This document shows, piece by piece, positions 16,921-25,816 of a stretch of 64,000 nt of DNA. A program made the position numbers and the translations under genes. This stretch comes from Glycomyces sp. TRM65418 (GTDB taxonomy: Bacteria > Actinomycetota > Actinomycetes > Mycobacteriales > Micromonosporaceae): positions 744,001 through 808,000 of the forward strand of contig NZ_JAJFAX010000001.1 of assembly GCF_019710475.1 (NCBI RefSeq), written 5' to 3'. Positions within the stretch are counted from its first letter, which is position 1. Every line of letters starts with the position of its first letter. The notes beneath the pieces were generated by a model. It had not been told where the DNA came from and did not search any database. It was given only the letters and a program-made list of their open reading frames with translations.

Positions 16921-16952
16921 ACGGGCCGCCCCGCGCGGTCGGGGCGGCCCGT
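16921..16952 (-). terminator. Hairpin terminator after AA10 gene
   Basis: A perfect 12-base-pair G+C stem (16921-16932 with 16941-16952) and eight-base loop lies 18 bases past the stop codon of the AA10 gene. No U-tract. Confidence 0.75.
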
Positions 16953-16969
16953 GGCCGAGGTCGGTCGGG

Positions 16970-17785
16970 TCAGCAGGCGGCGGTCGACCTCCACACGCCC
17001 CACTCGCCGGTGGTGCCGGGTTCTTCGCCGGTGGTCCACCAGGCGGCGCGGTAGGCGACGCCGCCGTGGGTGACCTCGTCGCCCGCGGTGTAGACGGCTC
17101 CGGCGTCCCAGGCGGCGGCGTCGCAGCCGGGGCCGCCGGTCGGTTCGCCGGTGGGCGTGCCGGTCGTCGGGGTCTCGCCGCCGCCGTTCCCGCCGCCGAA
17201 GTCGACGTCGATGCAGGAGTAGAACGCGTTCGCGGTGTCGGCGATGTTCCAGACGCTGAGGATCAGCTGCTGTCCGCTGCGCTGGGGCAGCGTGACCTGG
17301 TGGCTCATCTCGTGGCCGGGTCGGGCGCCGCCCATCGCGAAGGAGGCGAAGGGCCGGAGGTCGAGCATGTCGCGGGTGAGCGGCCGCGTCGGATCGTAGC
17401 GGTCGTTGGTGAGGTAGTAGTCGAAGGTCGCCGTGGCGTGCCCGACGGTCATCGTCCAGGTGAAGGTGCGGGGACCGGGGTTCACCGCGGTGGTGGGCCA
17501 GTTGCCGCCGCGCGGGTCGTCGAGTTCGGCGAACGCGTCGTTCCCGGCGGAGCAGATCTCGCCGTCGGCGGGACCGGTGGCGGGGAAGCCCTTGGGCCCC
17601 TCGACGCTCTGGGGTTCGTAGGAGATGGCGCCGCAGTTCGCGACGTCGCCGCTCGCGCACAGGGCCGAGCGGCTCGGCGGGTCGGAGGCGTAGCCGTGGC
17701 CCCAGGCCAGGGCCGCCATGGACGCCGACACCGCGAGGGTCGCGGCGCCGACGATGGACAGGATGATTTTGCGCGATCGGCGCAT
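16970..17785 (-). CDS. AA10 lytic polysaccharide monooxygenase with CBM5/12
   Basis: A 271-residue secreted copper enzyme that oxidatively cleaves chitin or cellulose. The signal peptide is cut before His30 (A-L-A-W-G / H-G-Y), so the mature protein starts with the histidine-brace His; the second brace residue is His116 in T-V-G-H-A-T-A-T. The AA10 core runs to about residue 200, with the F-Y-S-C-I-D-V end that carries the axial Phe. A Gly/Thr/Pro linker leads to a C-terminal carbohydrate-binding module of family 5/12 (residues 221-271; A-W-D-A-G-A-V-Y-T-A-G-D-E-V... W-W-T-T-G-E-E-P-G). AGGAG lies eight bases before the ATG. Polysaccharide type is not decided by sequence, but CBM5/12 favours chitin. 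Confidence 0.93.
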   Translation of the reverse strand: MRRSRKIILSIVGAATLAVSASMAALAWGHGYASDPPSRSALCASGDVANCGAISYEPQSVEGPKGFPATGPADGEICSAGNDAFAELDDPRGGNWPTTAVNPGPRTFTWTMTVGHATATFDYYLTNDRYDPTRPLTRDMLDLRPFASFAMGGARPGHEMSHQVTLPQRSGQQLILSVWNIADTANAFYSCIDVDFGGGNGGGETPTTGTPTGEPTGGPGCDAAAWDAGAVYTAGDEVTHGGVAYRAAWWTTGEEPGTTGEWGVWRSTAAC

Positions 17786-17939
17786 CTTCGTCTCCTATCG
17801 ACGATGGGTCAGCGGGGCTTCAGCGGATCGATGAGGTTCGATGAACTGAATTAGAAAGGAAACTAACAGTTAAGTCGGGGCGACACAAGGGGTGGGAGCG
17901 CAGCTATCGCGCGAATCTGGATGAGTCCGCCGAACGACA

Positions 17940-17968
17940 GTGGCCGCACACGGATCGTGTGCGGCCAC
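17940..17968 (-). terminator. Hairpin terminator after NSS transporter
   Basis: A perfect 13-base-pair stem (17940-17952 with 17956-17968) with a three-base loop, 18 bases downstream of the transporter stop codon. Confidence 0.75.
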
Positions 17969-17986
17969 CGGCGAGGGATCGATCGG

Positions 17987-19492
17987 TCAGACGGGCGCGG
18001 AGGCCTCCTCCTCGACCCGCTCGGGGAGCGGACGGCGGTAGAGCACCACGGTCATCACGACGCCGAACAGGATCATGGCCCCGCCGACGCCCCAGTTGAT
18101 GTAGATGAGCTCGTTCGCCACAGCGGGGTCGGAGAGGTCGGCGATCTGGCCCTGGACGCTCCGGAAGAGCGTGTAGACCAGCACCACCGAGGTCAGCGCC
18201 AGGCACGCGTACCAGACGGTGCCGAGCTTGAGCATCGACGTGCGGTTCGCCTCGGCCGCGAGGGACTTGATCTTGCCCGTGGCGAAGGCCAGCACGATCG
18301 TGGCGAGGCCGCCGAGCACCAGGCCGTAGCCGGAGACGGCGAAGTCCACCGCGTCGACCATCGACGAGCCGTTGGAGGTCGGGTAGATCAGCAGCGAGAA
18401 CGCCGCCATCGGCACGCCCAGCACCAGGACGCTCTTCTTCCGGGTCCAGCCGAAACGGTCCTCGAAGGAGCTGAACGGCACGATCACCATCGAGATCAGG
18501 GACGAGATGCCCGCGACGACCAGCGTCGCGAAGAACAGCACGCCGATGAACGCCCCGCCCGGCATCTGGCTGAGGATCGTCGGGAACGTCACGAACGCGA
18601 CGCCGCCGCCGGTGCCGACCAGCTCGTCGATCGGGGCGCCGCTCTCGCTCGACATGAAGCCGAGCACCGCGAACACGCCGATGCCGGCCAGCAGCTCGAA
18701 TGAGGAGTTCGCGAAGCCCACCGTCACGGCCGTCGTCGACAGCTCGCTGCGCTTGCGCAGATAGGAGGAGTAGGCGATCATCGTGCCCATGCCGATCGAC
18801 AGGGAGAAGAACACCTGCCCGTAAGCGGCGAGCCAGATCTCGTAGTCGCCGATCTTGTCCCACTGCGGCGTGAAGAACGCGTCCAGGCCGTCGGCCGCGC
18901 CGTCGAGCGTCAGCGCGCGGACCACGATGGCGCCGAACAGGACCACCAGCAGGGGGATGCAGATGCGGTTGGCCAGCTCGACGCCCTTGCGGACGCCGCC
19001 GGCCATGATGAGGAGCACCAGCGCCCAGACCGCGGCCAGGGCCGCCATCATGATCGGCCGGTACTCGAAGAAGTCCAGCGGCTCCCCCGCCTGGAGGAAC
19101 TCGCCGCCGAAGAACGCCCCCGCGTCGTCGCCCCAGGCCATGCCGGGCGCGAAGAAGACGTAGCAGAGGGCCCAGGCGATGATGACGGCGTAGAAGGTCG
19201 CCAGGAAGAACGCGATGCCGTTCTGCCACCAGCCGATGCCCTCGGCGGGCCGGTACAGCGCCCGGAAGGCCGAAGGCGGGCCCGACTGGTATTTGCGGCC
19301 GATCGTGTACTCGAGCAGCAGCAGCGGGATGCCCGCGGTGAGGATCGCGAACAGGTACGGCAGCAGGAAGGCGCCGCCGCCGAACTCGTAGGCCTCGCCG
19401 GGGAAGCGCCAGATGTTCCCCAGGCCGATGGCGGATCCGGCCGCGGCCAGGATGAACCCGGCCCGGGTCCCCCAGGTCTCTCTCGTGGTCAT
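17987..19492 (-). CDS. Sodium-dependent transporter, NSS/SNF family
   Basis: A 501-residue secondary transporter of the neurotransmitter:sodium symporter (LeuT) family with about 12 helices. The signature G-S-A-I-G-L-G-N-I-W-R-F-P at helix 1 contains the unwound sodium/substrate site. It should import an amino acid with sodium. The ATG at 19492 begins the conserved region (M-T-T-R-E-T-W-G-T-R-A-G-F); a longer frame from 19579 is unsupported. It is a close paralogue of the next upstream transporter, from which it is separated by metS and a long hairpin, so it may be read at lower level or from its own promoter. Terminal region is acidic. Confidence 0.92.
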   Translation of the reverse strand: MTTRETWGTRAGFILAAAGSAIGLGNIWRFPGEAYEFGGGAFLLPYLFAILTAGIPLLLLEYTIGRKYQSGPPSAFRALYRPAEGIGWWQNGIAFFLATFYAVIIAWALCYVFFAPGMAWGDDAGAFFGGEFLQAGEPLDFFEYRPIMMAALAAVWALVLLIMAGGVRKGVELANRICIPLLVVLFGAIVVRALTLDGAADGLDAFFTPQWDKIGDYEIWLAAYGQVFFSLSIGMGTMIAYSSYLRKRSELSTTAVTVGFANSSFELLAGIGVFAVLGFMSSESGAPIDELVGTGGGVAFVTFPTILSQMPGGAFIGVLFFATLVVAGISSLISMVIVPFSSFEDRFGWTRKKSVLVLGVPMAAFSLLIYPTSNGSSMVDAVDFAVSGYGLVLGGLATIVLAFATGKIKSLAAEANRTSMLKLGTVWYACLALTSVVLVYTLFRSVQGQIADLSDPAVANELIYINWGVGGAMILFGVVMTVVLYRRPLPERVEEEASAPV

Positions 19493-19533
19493 GCGGAAGT
19501 GTCCTGTCGTTCGTGTTGCGGAGGGGGCCGCAG

Positions 19534-19570
19534 CGAGAAGGGGCCGATCCGGGGGATCGGCCCCTTCTCG
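19534..19570 (-). terminator. 17-bp hairpin between metS and second NSS gene
   Basis: A perfect 17-base-pair stem (19534-19550 with 19554-19570) with a GGG loop lies six bases after the metS stop. It probably ends or attenuates the metPS transcript before the second transporter gene. Confidence 0.8.
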
Positions 19571-19575
19571 GGCGG

Positions 19576-19686
19576 TCATTCGTCGGACTGCTCAGGGTGG
19601 GTCATGAGGGTGATCGCCGAGACGACCAGGCCCCCGAAGATGACGACGATCGCGACGATCATCATCGCCACTGCGCTTCCGCTCAT
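19576..19686 (-). CDS. metS: MetS-family small subunit (methionine/alanine importer)
   Basis: A 36-residue protein, too short for routine gene finding. It begins M-S-G-S-A-V-A-M-M-I-V-A and consists of one hydrophobic helix (residues 5-27) ending in a short polar tail H-P-E-Q-S-D-E. This is the MetS pattern: a single-span accessory subunit needed by MetP, an NSS-type methionine/alanine importer in corynebacteria. Its ATG overlaps the stop of the upstream NSS gene as ATGA, so it is translationally coupled to that transporter. The coupling strongly argues that the pair works as MetPS. Confidence 0.85.
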   Translation of the reverse strand: MSGSAVAMMIVAIVVIFGGLVVSAITLMTHPEQSDE

Positions 19687-21263
19687 TGGGTGTCCTCCTT
19701 CCCGCCGGTCAGGGTGGCCTCGGCCTCGGCTTCGGCTTCGGCCTCGTCCACGAGCACGGGCACGTCCTTGCGGCGCAGGACGAGCGCGATCAGGACGCCG
19801 AGCACGAGCGCACCGCCCGCCACGGTCCACCCGTAGGTGAGCGTGGCCGAGTCGACGCCCGCCTCGTTGTCGATGGTCGTGCGGATGTTGTCGACCAGCA
19901 TCCAGCCGAGGATCAGCGGGGTGACCACGCCGAGGCAGACGAGCCACAGGTGGCCGATCTTGAAGATGGACGTGCGGTTGGCGTTCTCGCGCAGCTCGGC
20001 CCACTTCCAGGCGAGCCAGACGACGCCGATGATGCTGATCAGCGCGGCCACGGCGATGCCGTAGCTGTTGATGAAGCTGTCGGCGGTGTCGAGCAGCATC
20101 AGGCCGTTCGTGGCCGGGAACAGCACGATCGACAGCAGCGCGATGGCCCCGCCGATGAAGATCGTGCCCTGCAGGCGGCTCAGGCCGAAGCGGTCCTCGA
20201 CGGCGGCCACGGGCACCTGCACGATGCTGACCAGCGAGGTGAAGCCCGCGATGACCAGGCACCCGAAGAACAGCGTCCCGAACAGGCCCGCCGCGTACGG
20301 CAGCGTGTTGATGATCGCCGGGAAGGCCACGAACGCCAGGCCGACGCCCGTGCTGACCTGCTCGTCGATGGGCGTCCCCGACTGCAGCGCCATGAAGCCC
20401 AGCACCGAGAACACGCCGATGCCGGCGAGCAGCTCGAACGAGGAGTTCGCGAGGCCGACGGTGAACGCCGACGTGGTGATGTCGGACTTGCGCTTCAGAT
20501 ACGACGCGTACGTGATCATGATGCCGAAGCCGACCGACAGCGAGAAGAAGATCTGGCCGTAGGCCGAGACCCACACCGTCGAGTTCGTGAGCTGGTCCCA
20601 GTCCGGCGTGAAGAACGCGTCGAGGCCGGCGGTGGCGCCGTCGAGCGTCAGCGCCTGGACGACGAGGACGCCGAACATGACGACCAGCAGCGGGATGAAC
20701 ACCTTCGCGGTGCTCTCGATGCCCTTGCGGACACCGGCGCCGATCACCAGGAGCGTCACGATCCAGACCGCGGCCAGCACCAGCGTCAGGTTGGGCACCC
20801 ATTCGCCGAAGTCGCTGAACGCCAAGGTGGTGGCGTCGACGTTCCCGTTGCCGAGGAAGTCGACGAACAGGAACGTCGCCGGGTCCTCGCCCCAGGTCTG
20901 ACCGATCGCGAAGAAGGCGTACATGGCGGCCCAGGCGATGATGACCGCGTAGTAGGCCGCGATCACGATGCAGATGGCCACCTGCCACCAGCCCACGAAT
21001 TCCAGGTTCTTGTTCAGGCGGCGGAACGCCACGGGCGCCGACCCCTTGTAGCGCCGCCCGATGGTGAACTCCATGATGAGCAGCGGGATACCCGCCGTCA
21101 GCAGGGCCACCAGGTACGGCACCATGAAGGCGCCGCCGCCGTTCTCGTAGGCGACGCCGGGGAAGCGCCAGATGTTGCCGAGTCCGACCGCCGAACCGAT
21201 GGCGGCCAGGATAAACCCGACTCTGGTCCCCCAGTTCTCTCTGATCACTCGTTCTTTGACCAT
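19683..21263 (-). CDS. metP: MetP-like NSS transporter
   Basis: A 526-residue LeuT-fold sodium symporter with about 12 helices. Helix 1 has G-S-A-V-G-L-G-N-I-W-R-F-P; the E-N-G-G-G-A-F sequence follows in helix 2 as in other bacterial NSS proteins. The C-terminus ends in an acidic A-E-A-E-A-E-A repeat. Because a MetS-type subunit overlaps its stop codon, the best assignment is the large subunit of a methionine/alanine importer; the substrate of this member is inferred. The ATG at 21263 begins M-V-K-E-R-V-I-R-E-N-W-G with a modest GAGTG ribosome site. It is divergent from helR across a 329-base gap. Confidence 0.88.
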   Translation of the reverse strand: MVKERVIRENWGTRVGFILAAIGSAVGLGNIWRFPGVAYENGGGAFMVPYLVALLTAGIPLLIMEFTIGRRYKGSAPVAFRRLNKNLEFVGWWQVAICIVIAAYYAVIIAWAAMYAFFAIGQTWGEDPATFLFVDFLGNGNVDATTLAFSDFGEWVPNLTLVLAAVWIVTLLVIGAGVRKGIESTAKVFIPLLVVMFGVLVVQALTLDGATAGLDAFFTPDWDQLTNSTVWVSAYGQIFFSLSVGFGIMITYASYLKRKSDITTSAFTVGLANSSFELLAGIGVFSVLGFMALQSGTPIDEQVSTGVGLAFVAFPAIINTLPYAAGLFGTLFFGCLVIAGFTSLVSIVQVPVAAVEDRFGLSRLQGTIFIGGAIALLSIVLFPATNGLMLLDTADSFINSYGIAVAALISIIGVVWLAWKWAELRENANRTSIFKIGHLWLVCLGVVTPLILGWMLVDNIRTTIDNEAGVDSATLTYGWTVAGGALVLGVLIALVLRRKDVPVLVDEAEAEAEAEATLTGGKEDTQ

Positions 21264-21592
21264 TGCTCGTTCACTCCAGTCACGCCGTCGCCGAGCTATA
21301 ACGGGCTAACCCTAATGGGACGTGAGTACCAGGTCAATTGCTCGTTATAGGTGCGTTATCAATGTTCACATAGCGTGACGGCGGATGTGAAGACAATGGA
21401 GCCCATCAAGTGTGCGAGCGGACGGTCACGTTCGCGTCCGGGACGAGACGGAGGGGCCCCGCGAGCGCTAAGCTTTTTCAGTTGCGCCATTGCACGGCCT
21501 CGGCGCGCTGGCAAGCTGATCCTTCGCAGCGCCCGGGCGTTCCCGCGCACGTCCTCACTCTGCATCCATCCGCTCCGCATCCGAGGAGAGCC
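21264..21592. promoter_or_regulatory. metPS/helR divergent region with inverted 11-mers
   Basis: The 329-base gap holds promoters for both divergent genes. Two copies of an 11-base word, CTATAACGGGC at 21296-21306 and its near-exact inverse GCTCGTTATAG at 21340-21350 (one mismatch), are separated by 33 bases. They may be an operator pair or two opposed -10 regions. I looked for the rifamycin-associated element expected before some helR genes and did not find a convincing one. No small gene is visible. Confidence 0.4.
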
Positions 21593-23827
21593 GTGTCCGC
21601 TGCCATCAACGTCAACCAGGCGGTCCAATACGAGCAGGCCCGGCTGAACGGGCTCTACGCGCGCCTCGACCGGCTCCGCGACGAGGCCGCCGAACGGCTC
21701 GACGAATCCCGCCGCAAGCACGTGGAGAACGAGCAGGAGCGCTCGCAGCGCGACGCCGAGACGCACCTGCACCGGCGGCGCATCGCCCAGCTCGACGCCG
21801 TCGAGGAGGGCCTGTGCTTCGGGCGCCTCGACTACATCGGCGACGAGGCCCCCATGTACCTGGGCCGCATCGGCGTCCACGCCGAGGGCGGCGAGCAGCT
21901 CCTGGTGGACTGGCGCAGCGAGGCGGGCCGCCGGTTCTACCTGGCGACCGCCGCCGCCCCGGCGGGCGTGCGCCGCCGCCGGCACCTGCACACCAGGGGC
22001 CGGCGGATCCGCTCGGTCAACGACGAGGTCCTCGACCTGGAGGCCGCGGGCGAGTCGGGCTCCTCGATCGGCTCCGAGGGCGCGCTCATGGCCGCGCTCG
22101 ACGCCGCGCGCACCGGCACCATGCAGGACATCGTGGCGACGATCCAGGCCGAGCAGGACCGGATCATCCGCGCGCCCCTGGAGGGCGTCATGATCGTCGA
22201 CGGCGCGCCGGGCACGGGCAAGACCGCCGTCGCCCTCCACCGCGCCGCCTACCTGCTGTACGAGCACCGCGAGCAGCTCAAGCGCCGCGGCGTGCTCATC
22301 ATCGGCCCCGGCAAGCAGTTCCTGCGCTACATCTCGGAGGTCCTGCCGGGCCTGGCCGAGACCGACGTGCTGCTGCGCACCCCCGCCCAGCTGTTCCCCG
22401 GCGTGGTCGCCGACCGGCCCGAGACCGACGCCGTAGCGGCCGTCAAGGGCCGGGCCGTGATGGCCGGCGTGATCGCCAGCGCCGTCGCCGACCGGCAGGT
22501 CGTGCCGCGGGACCCGGTCCCGATCGACTACGAGGGCCACGAGCTGTACCTGCGGCCCGAGAAGATCACGGCGGCGCGGGACGCGGCGCGCGAGACCGGG
22601 CTGCCGCACAACGAGGCCCGCGAGACCTTCCACAAGCGGGTCATCGCGGACCTGGCGACGCAGTACGCGGACATCATCGGCGAGGACCCGCTGGGCGGGG
22701 AGAACCTGCTGGGCCTGCACGACCGGGCGAAGCTCGCGGCCGAGATCGCGACGGACCCGGTGATCCGGGGACAGATCGAGGTGCTGTGGCCGGAGCTGAC
22801 GCCGCAGGAGCTGCTGGAGGACCTGTTCGCCTCGCGCGAGCGGATCGCCTCGGCGGCCGCGGTGCTCAAGAAGGAGGAGCGCGCGCTGCTGCTGCGCGAG
22901 CCCGGCGGCTGGAGCGAGGCCGACGTGGCGCTGCTGGACGAGGCGGCGGAGCACCTCGGGGAGATCGAGGTGCAGCAGCGCGGCGGCGGGCTGACGGCCG
23001 AGCAGATCGCCTACGCGCAGGACGTCCTCACGATCGCGGCGGGTTCGGCCTCGTTCGACTTCGAGGACGAGGAGTCGGAGATCCTGCAGGCCACCGACGT
23101 CATCGACGAGTTCTGGCTCGGCGAGCGGCAGGTGGACGACGTGTTCGTGTCGGTCGCCGAGCGGGCGGCGGCGGACCGGCGGTGGATCTTCGGGCACGTG
23201 ATCGTCGACGAGGCCCAGGAGCTGTCCCCCATGGAGTGGCGGGCCCTGCTGCGGCGGTGCGTGACGCGGTCGTTCACCGTGGCCGGCGACCTCGCGCAGG
23301 CCACGGGGGCGGCGGCGCTGGGCGGAGAGGCGCCGTCGAGCTGGGCCGAGGTGTTCGGCGACTCGGGGCTCGCGTGGCGCGCCGAGCAGCTGACGGTGTC
23401 GTACCGGACCCCCGCCGAGATCATGGAGGTGGCGGTGCGGGTGCTCGACGCGATCGACGTGGAGGCGGCCCGGCCGCGCTCGGTGCGCGAGTCGGGGCAC
23501 CGGCCGTGGCTGGAGATCGCCGCCGACGGCCTGGACCGGAGGGTCGAGGAGCTGGTCGCCGCCGAGAAGGCCGCGGTCGGCGAGGGCAGCGTGGCGATCG
23601 TGACGACGCCGGAGCGCGCGGCGGGGCTCTCGGGGGTCGCCGGCGCCGCGGTGCTCACGGTGAAGCAGGCCAAGGGACTGGAGTTCGACAGCGTGATCGT
23701 GGTCGACCCGGACGCGATCGCCGCGTCGGGCCTGCGGAACCTGTACGTGGCGCTCACCAGGGCGACGAAGCGGCTCGGCGTCGTCGCGCCCGACAAGCCC
23801 GACTTCCCCGGCGCCGAGCTCCTGTGA
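21593..23827 (+). CDS. helR: RNA polymerase recycling motor HelR (HelD class II)
   Basis: A 744-residue UvrD-like ATPase of the HelD/HelR group. A GTG start with GAGGAG five bases upstream is preferred. The N-terminal 60 residues form an antiparallel coiled coil (E-Q-A-R-L-N-G-L-Y-A-R-L... E-N-E-Q-E-R-S-Q) that enters the polymerase secondary channel. Walker A is G-A-P-G-T-G-K-T at 204-211, Walker B V-I-V-D-E-A-Q-E-L-S, and the C-terminal helicase motifs read V-K-Q-A-K-G-L-E-F-D and Y-V-A-L-T-R-A-T. In Streptomyces and mycobacteria such proteins release stalled polymerase from DNA and can give rifamycin tolerance. It is a single gene, followed at 107 bases by the PASTA kinase. Confidence 0.88.
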   Translation: MSAAINVNQAVQYEQARLNGLYARLDRLRDEAAERLDESRRKHVENEQERSQRDAETHLHRRRIAQLDAVEEGLCFGRLDYIGDEAPMYLGRIGVHAEGGEQLLVDWRSEAGRRFYLATAAAPAGVRRRRHLHTRGRRIRSVNDEVLDLEAAGESGSSIGSEGALMAALDAARTGTMQDIVATIQAEQDRIIRAPLEGVMIVDGAPGTGKTAVALHRAAYLLYEHREQLKRRGVLIIGPGKQFLRYISEVLPGLAETDVLLRTPAQLFPGVVADRPETDAVAAVKGRAVMAGVIASAVADRQVVPRDPVPIDYEGHELYLRPEKITAARDAARETGLPHNEARETFHKRVIADLATQYADIIGEDPLGGENLLGLHDRAKLAAEIATDPVIRGQIEVLWPELTPQELLEDLFASRERIASAAAVLKKEERALLLREPGGWSEADVALLDEAAEHLGEIEVQQRGGGLTAEQIAYAQDVLTIAAGSASFDFEDEESEILQATDVIDEFWLGERQVDDVFVSVAERAAADRRWIFGHVIVDEAQELSPMEWRALLRRCVTRSFTVAGDLAQATGAAALGGEAPSSWAEVFGDSGLAWRAEQLTVSYRTPAEIMEVAVRVLDAIDVEAARPRSVRESGHRPWLEIAADGLDRRVEELVAAEKAAVGEGSVAIVTTPERAAGLSGVAGAAVLTVKQAKGLEFDSVIVVDPDAIAASGLRNLYVALTRATKRLGVVAPDKPDFPGAELL

Positions 23828-23934
23828 CGCGAGGACCGCTTGTGTCGGACATGGCTTCGTGAGTCCCCGGTGTCGAGGCCCTGTGAGAGTCGTATGAAGC
23901 TCCTACACTGATCACCAGGTGGAGGAGGTGCGGG

Positions 23935-25749
23935 TTGACAACGACGACTGGGGACCTGACCGGCGCTCGCGTCGACGGGCGGTACCGGCTCGATCGGCTC
24001 ATCGCGCGCGGCGGCATGGCCGACGTCTACGAGGCGCACGACGAGCGCCTCGACCGCACCGTCGCGGTCAAGATGATCACGGCGGGGGGCGTGGCCGGGT
24101 TCGACATGACGGCCTTCGCGGACGAGGCGCGCACCATCGCGCGGCTCTCGCACCCGAACGTGGTGGCCGTGTTCGACCAGGGCGTCCACGAGGGGATGCC
24201 CTATGTGGTCATGGAGTACGTGGCGGGCACGACGCTGCGGGACCTGCTCAACCGGCGCCGCCGCCTGCGGATCGACGAGGCCGTGGAGCTGTGCGCGCAG
24301 CTCCTCGACGGCCTCCAGGCCGCGCACGACGCCGGGCTCGTCCACCGGGACATCAAGCCCGAGAACATCCTCCTCAAGAACGGCGGCCGGGGCGACCGCG
24401 TCAAAGTGGTGGACTTCGGCCTGGCCGAAGCGGTCCACGGCGACCGGGACACGGGCGGGCCGCTCGTGGCGACCGCCGCGTACGTCGCGCCCGAACTCGT
24501 CAACGGCAAGCCCGCCACCACCGCGAGCGACGTCTACTCGACCGCGATCCTCCTCTACGAACTGCTCACCGGGGAGGTCCCGTTCGACGGACCCGACTCG
24601 GGCGCCGTGGCGCGCCGCCACGTCGAAGAGGACGTGCCCTCCCCGCGGCTGAAGACCCCGGACGTGCCCGACGGCCTCGCCGACCTGGTGACCGCGGCGG
24701 CCGCGCGCCGCCCGGGGGCCCGGCCCGTGGACGCCGGGGCGTTCCTGCGCCGGCTCCAGGCGATCGACGTCGCTCCGGCGCCCGGCAGCACCGGGAAGGT
24801 CCCGCGGCCGACCCGGGTCGTGGAGACCACGATGGTCGTCGAGCCGCCGAGGACCGGGCGCTCGTGGAAGGCGATGCTGACGCTGGCGCTCATCGCCGCG
24901 CTGCTCGTCGGCGTCGCGGCCGCCGGGTGGTGGGTCGGCATCGGCCGGTACACCTCCACCCCGTCGCTGCTGGACCAGACGCGCGAGACCGTCGCCGCGT
25001 ACGCCGAGGAGGCGGGCTTCGAGGTCGAGATCGTGGACGGCTACAGCGCGACCGTGCCGTTGGGGGAGGTCGTCTCCCAGGAGCCCGGCGTGGGCGAGCG
25101 GATCCGGCGGGGCGCTCAGATCACCGTGGTGATCTCGCTGGGCCCGGAGCAGTACCAGATGCCGAACGTGGCCGGGATGAGCGAGGACGAGGCGATCGAC
25201 GCGCTCGCCGCGGTCGGCGTCGAGCCCGGCGACGAGCTCACCGCGATCGAGCGCGAGTACAGCACCGAGTTCCCGGCGAACGAGGTCGTCCGGACCGACC
25301 CGGCCGCGGGCGAGCAGGTGAAGGCCGGGACGCCGGTGACGGTCTACGTCTCCGACGGGTTCCCGCCGCTGAACGTGCCCGACGTCGTGGGGATGGCCGA
25401 GGACGACGCGGTCGACGCCGTCGAGGCCGAGGGCCTCGCGGTCGGCGAGGTGACCCCGCGCTACAGCGACACGATCGCCGAGGGCTCGGTGATCGAGCAG
25501 ACCCCGGCGGCCGACGCGCCCGCGGGCGAGGGCGACACCGTGGACCTCGTGGTGAGCCGGGGCCCCGAGCCCGTCGAGGTCCCCGACGTCGTCGGCATGG
25601 ACATCGACGACGCGACCGAGCAGCTGGAGGACCTGGGCTTCGAGGTGAAGACCGCGCAGATCTGGTTCACGGGAACGGTCTTCGACCAGAGCCTGGACGC
25701 GGGCAGCGAGCATCCGAAGGGCTCCGAGATCTGGCTCTGGGCGCGCTAG
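23935..25749 (+). CDS. Ser/Thr protein kinase with four PASTA domains (PknB-like)
   Basis: A 604-residue transmembrane receptor kinase. The kinase domain has the ATP Lys46 in V-A-V-K, the catalytic H-R-D at 137-139 (H-R-D-I-K-P-E-N) and D-F-G at 160-162, all intact. A basic juxtamembrane stretch precedes one membrane helix (about 311-335), and the outside part holds four PASTA repeats of about 66 residues, which in PknB/Stk1 bind muropeptides or lipid II. It should couple cell-wall growth to phosphorylation of division and wall-synthesis proteins. The start is a TTG preceded by GGAGGAGG; a possible -10 TACACT lies at 23904-23909. It is the only gene of its transcript, ending at a long hairpin. 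Confidence 0.93.
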   Translation: MTTTTGDLTGARVDGRYRLDRLIARGGMADVYEAHDERLDRTVAVKMITAGGVAGFDMTAFADEARTIARLSHPNVVAVFDQGVHEGMPYVVMEYVAGTTLRDLLNRRRRLRIDEAVELCAQLLDGLQAAHDAGLVHRDIKPENILLKNGGRGDRVKVVDFGLAEAVHGDRDTGGPLVATAAYVAPELVNGKPATTASDVYSTAILLYELLTGEVPFDGPDSGAVARRHVEEDVPSPRLKTPDVPDGLADLVTAAAARRPGARPVDAGAFLRRLQAIDVAPAPGSTGKVPRPTRVVETTMVVEPPRTGRSWKAMLTLALIAALLVGVAAAGWWVGIGRYTSTPSLLDQTRETVAAYAEEAGFEVEIVDGYSATVPLGEVVSQEPGVGERIRRGAQITVVISLGPEQYQMPNVAGMSEDEAIDALAAVGVEPGDELTAIEREYSTEFPANEVVRTDPAAGEQVKAGTPVTVYVSDGFPPLNVPDVVGMAEDDAVDAVEAEGLAVGEVTPRYSDTIAEGSVIEQTPAADAPAGEGDTVDLVVSRGPEPVEVPDVVGMDIDDATEQLEDLGFEVKTAQIWFTGTVFDQSLDAGSEHPKGSEIWLWAR

Positions 25750-25753
25750 ACGC

Positions 25754-25798
25754 GCGAAAAGGGGGGGCGGACGCCGCGGCGTCCGCCCCCCTTTTCGC
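25754..25798. terminator. Bidirectional terminator between PASTA kinase and pyrE
   Basis: A stem of about 20 base pairs (25754-25798) with one bulged G and a GCG loop. AAAA/TTTT runs lie within the stem near both ends, so in either direction the transcript of the descending arm ends in a short U-run. It lies five bases after the kinase stop and 18 before the pyrE stop. Confidence 0.8.
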
Positions 25799-25816
25799 TT
25801 CGCCGGTCCGACCGGG

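Noticed and set aside
21400-21592. Rifamycin-associated element before helR
   Set aside because: Only a lone GGCAAGC is present; no 19-bp palindrome.
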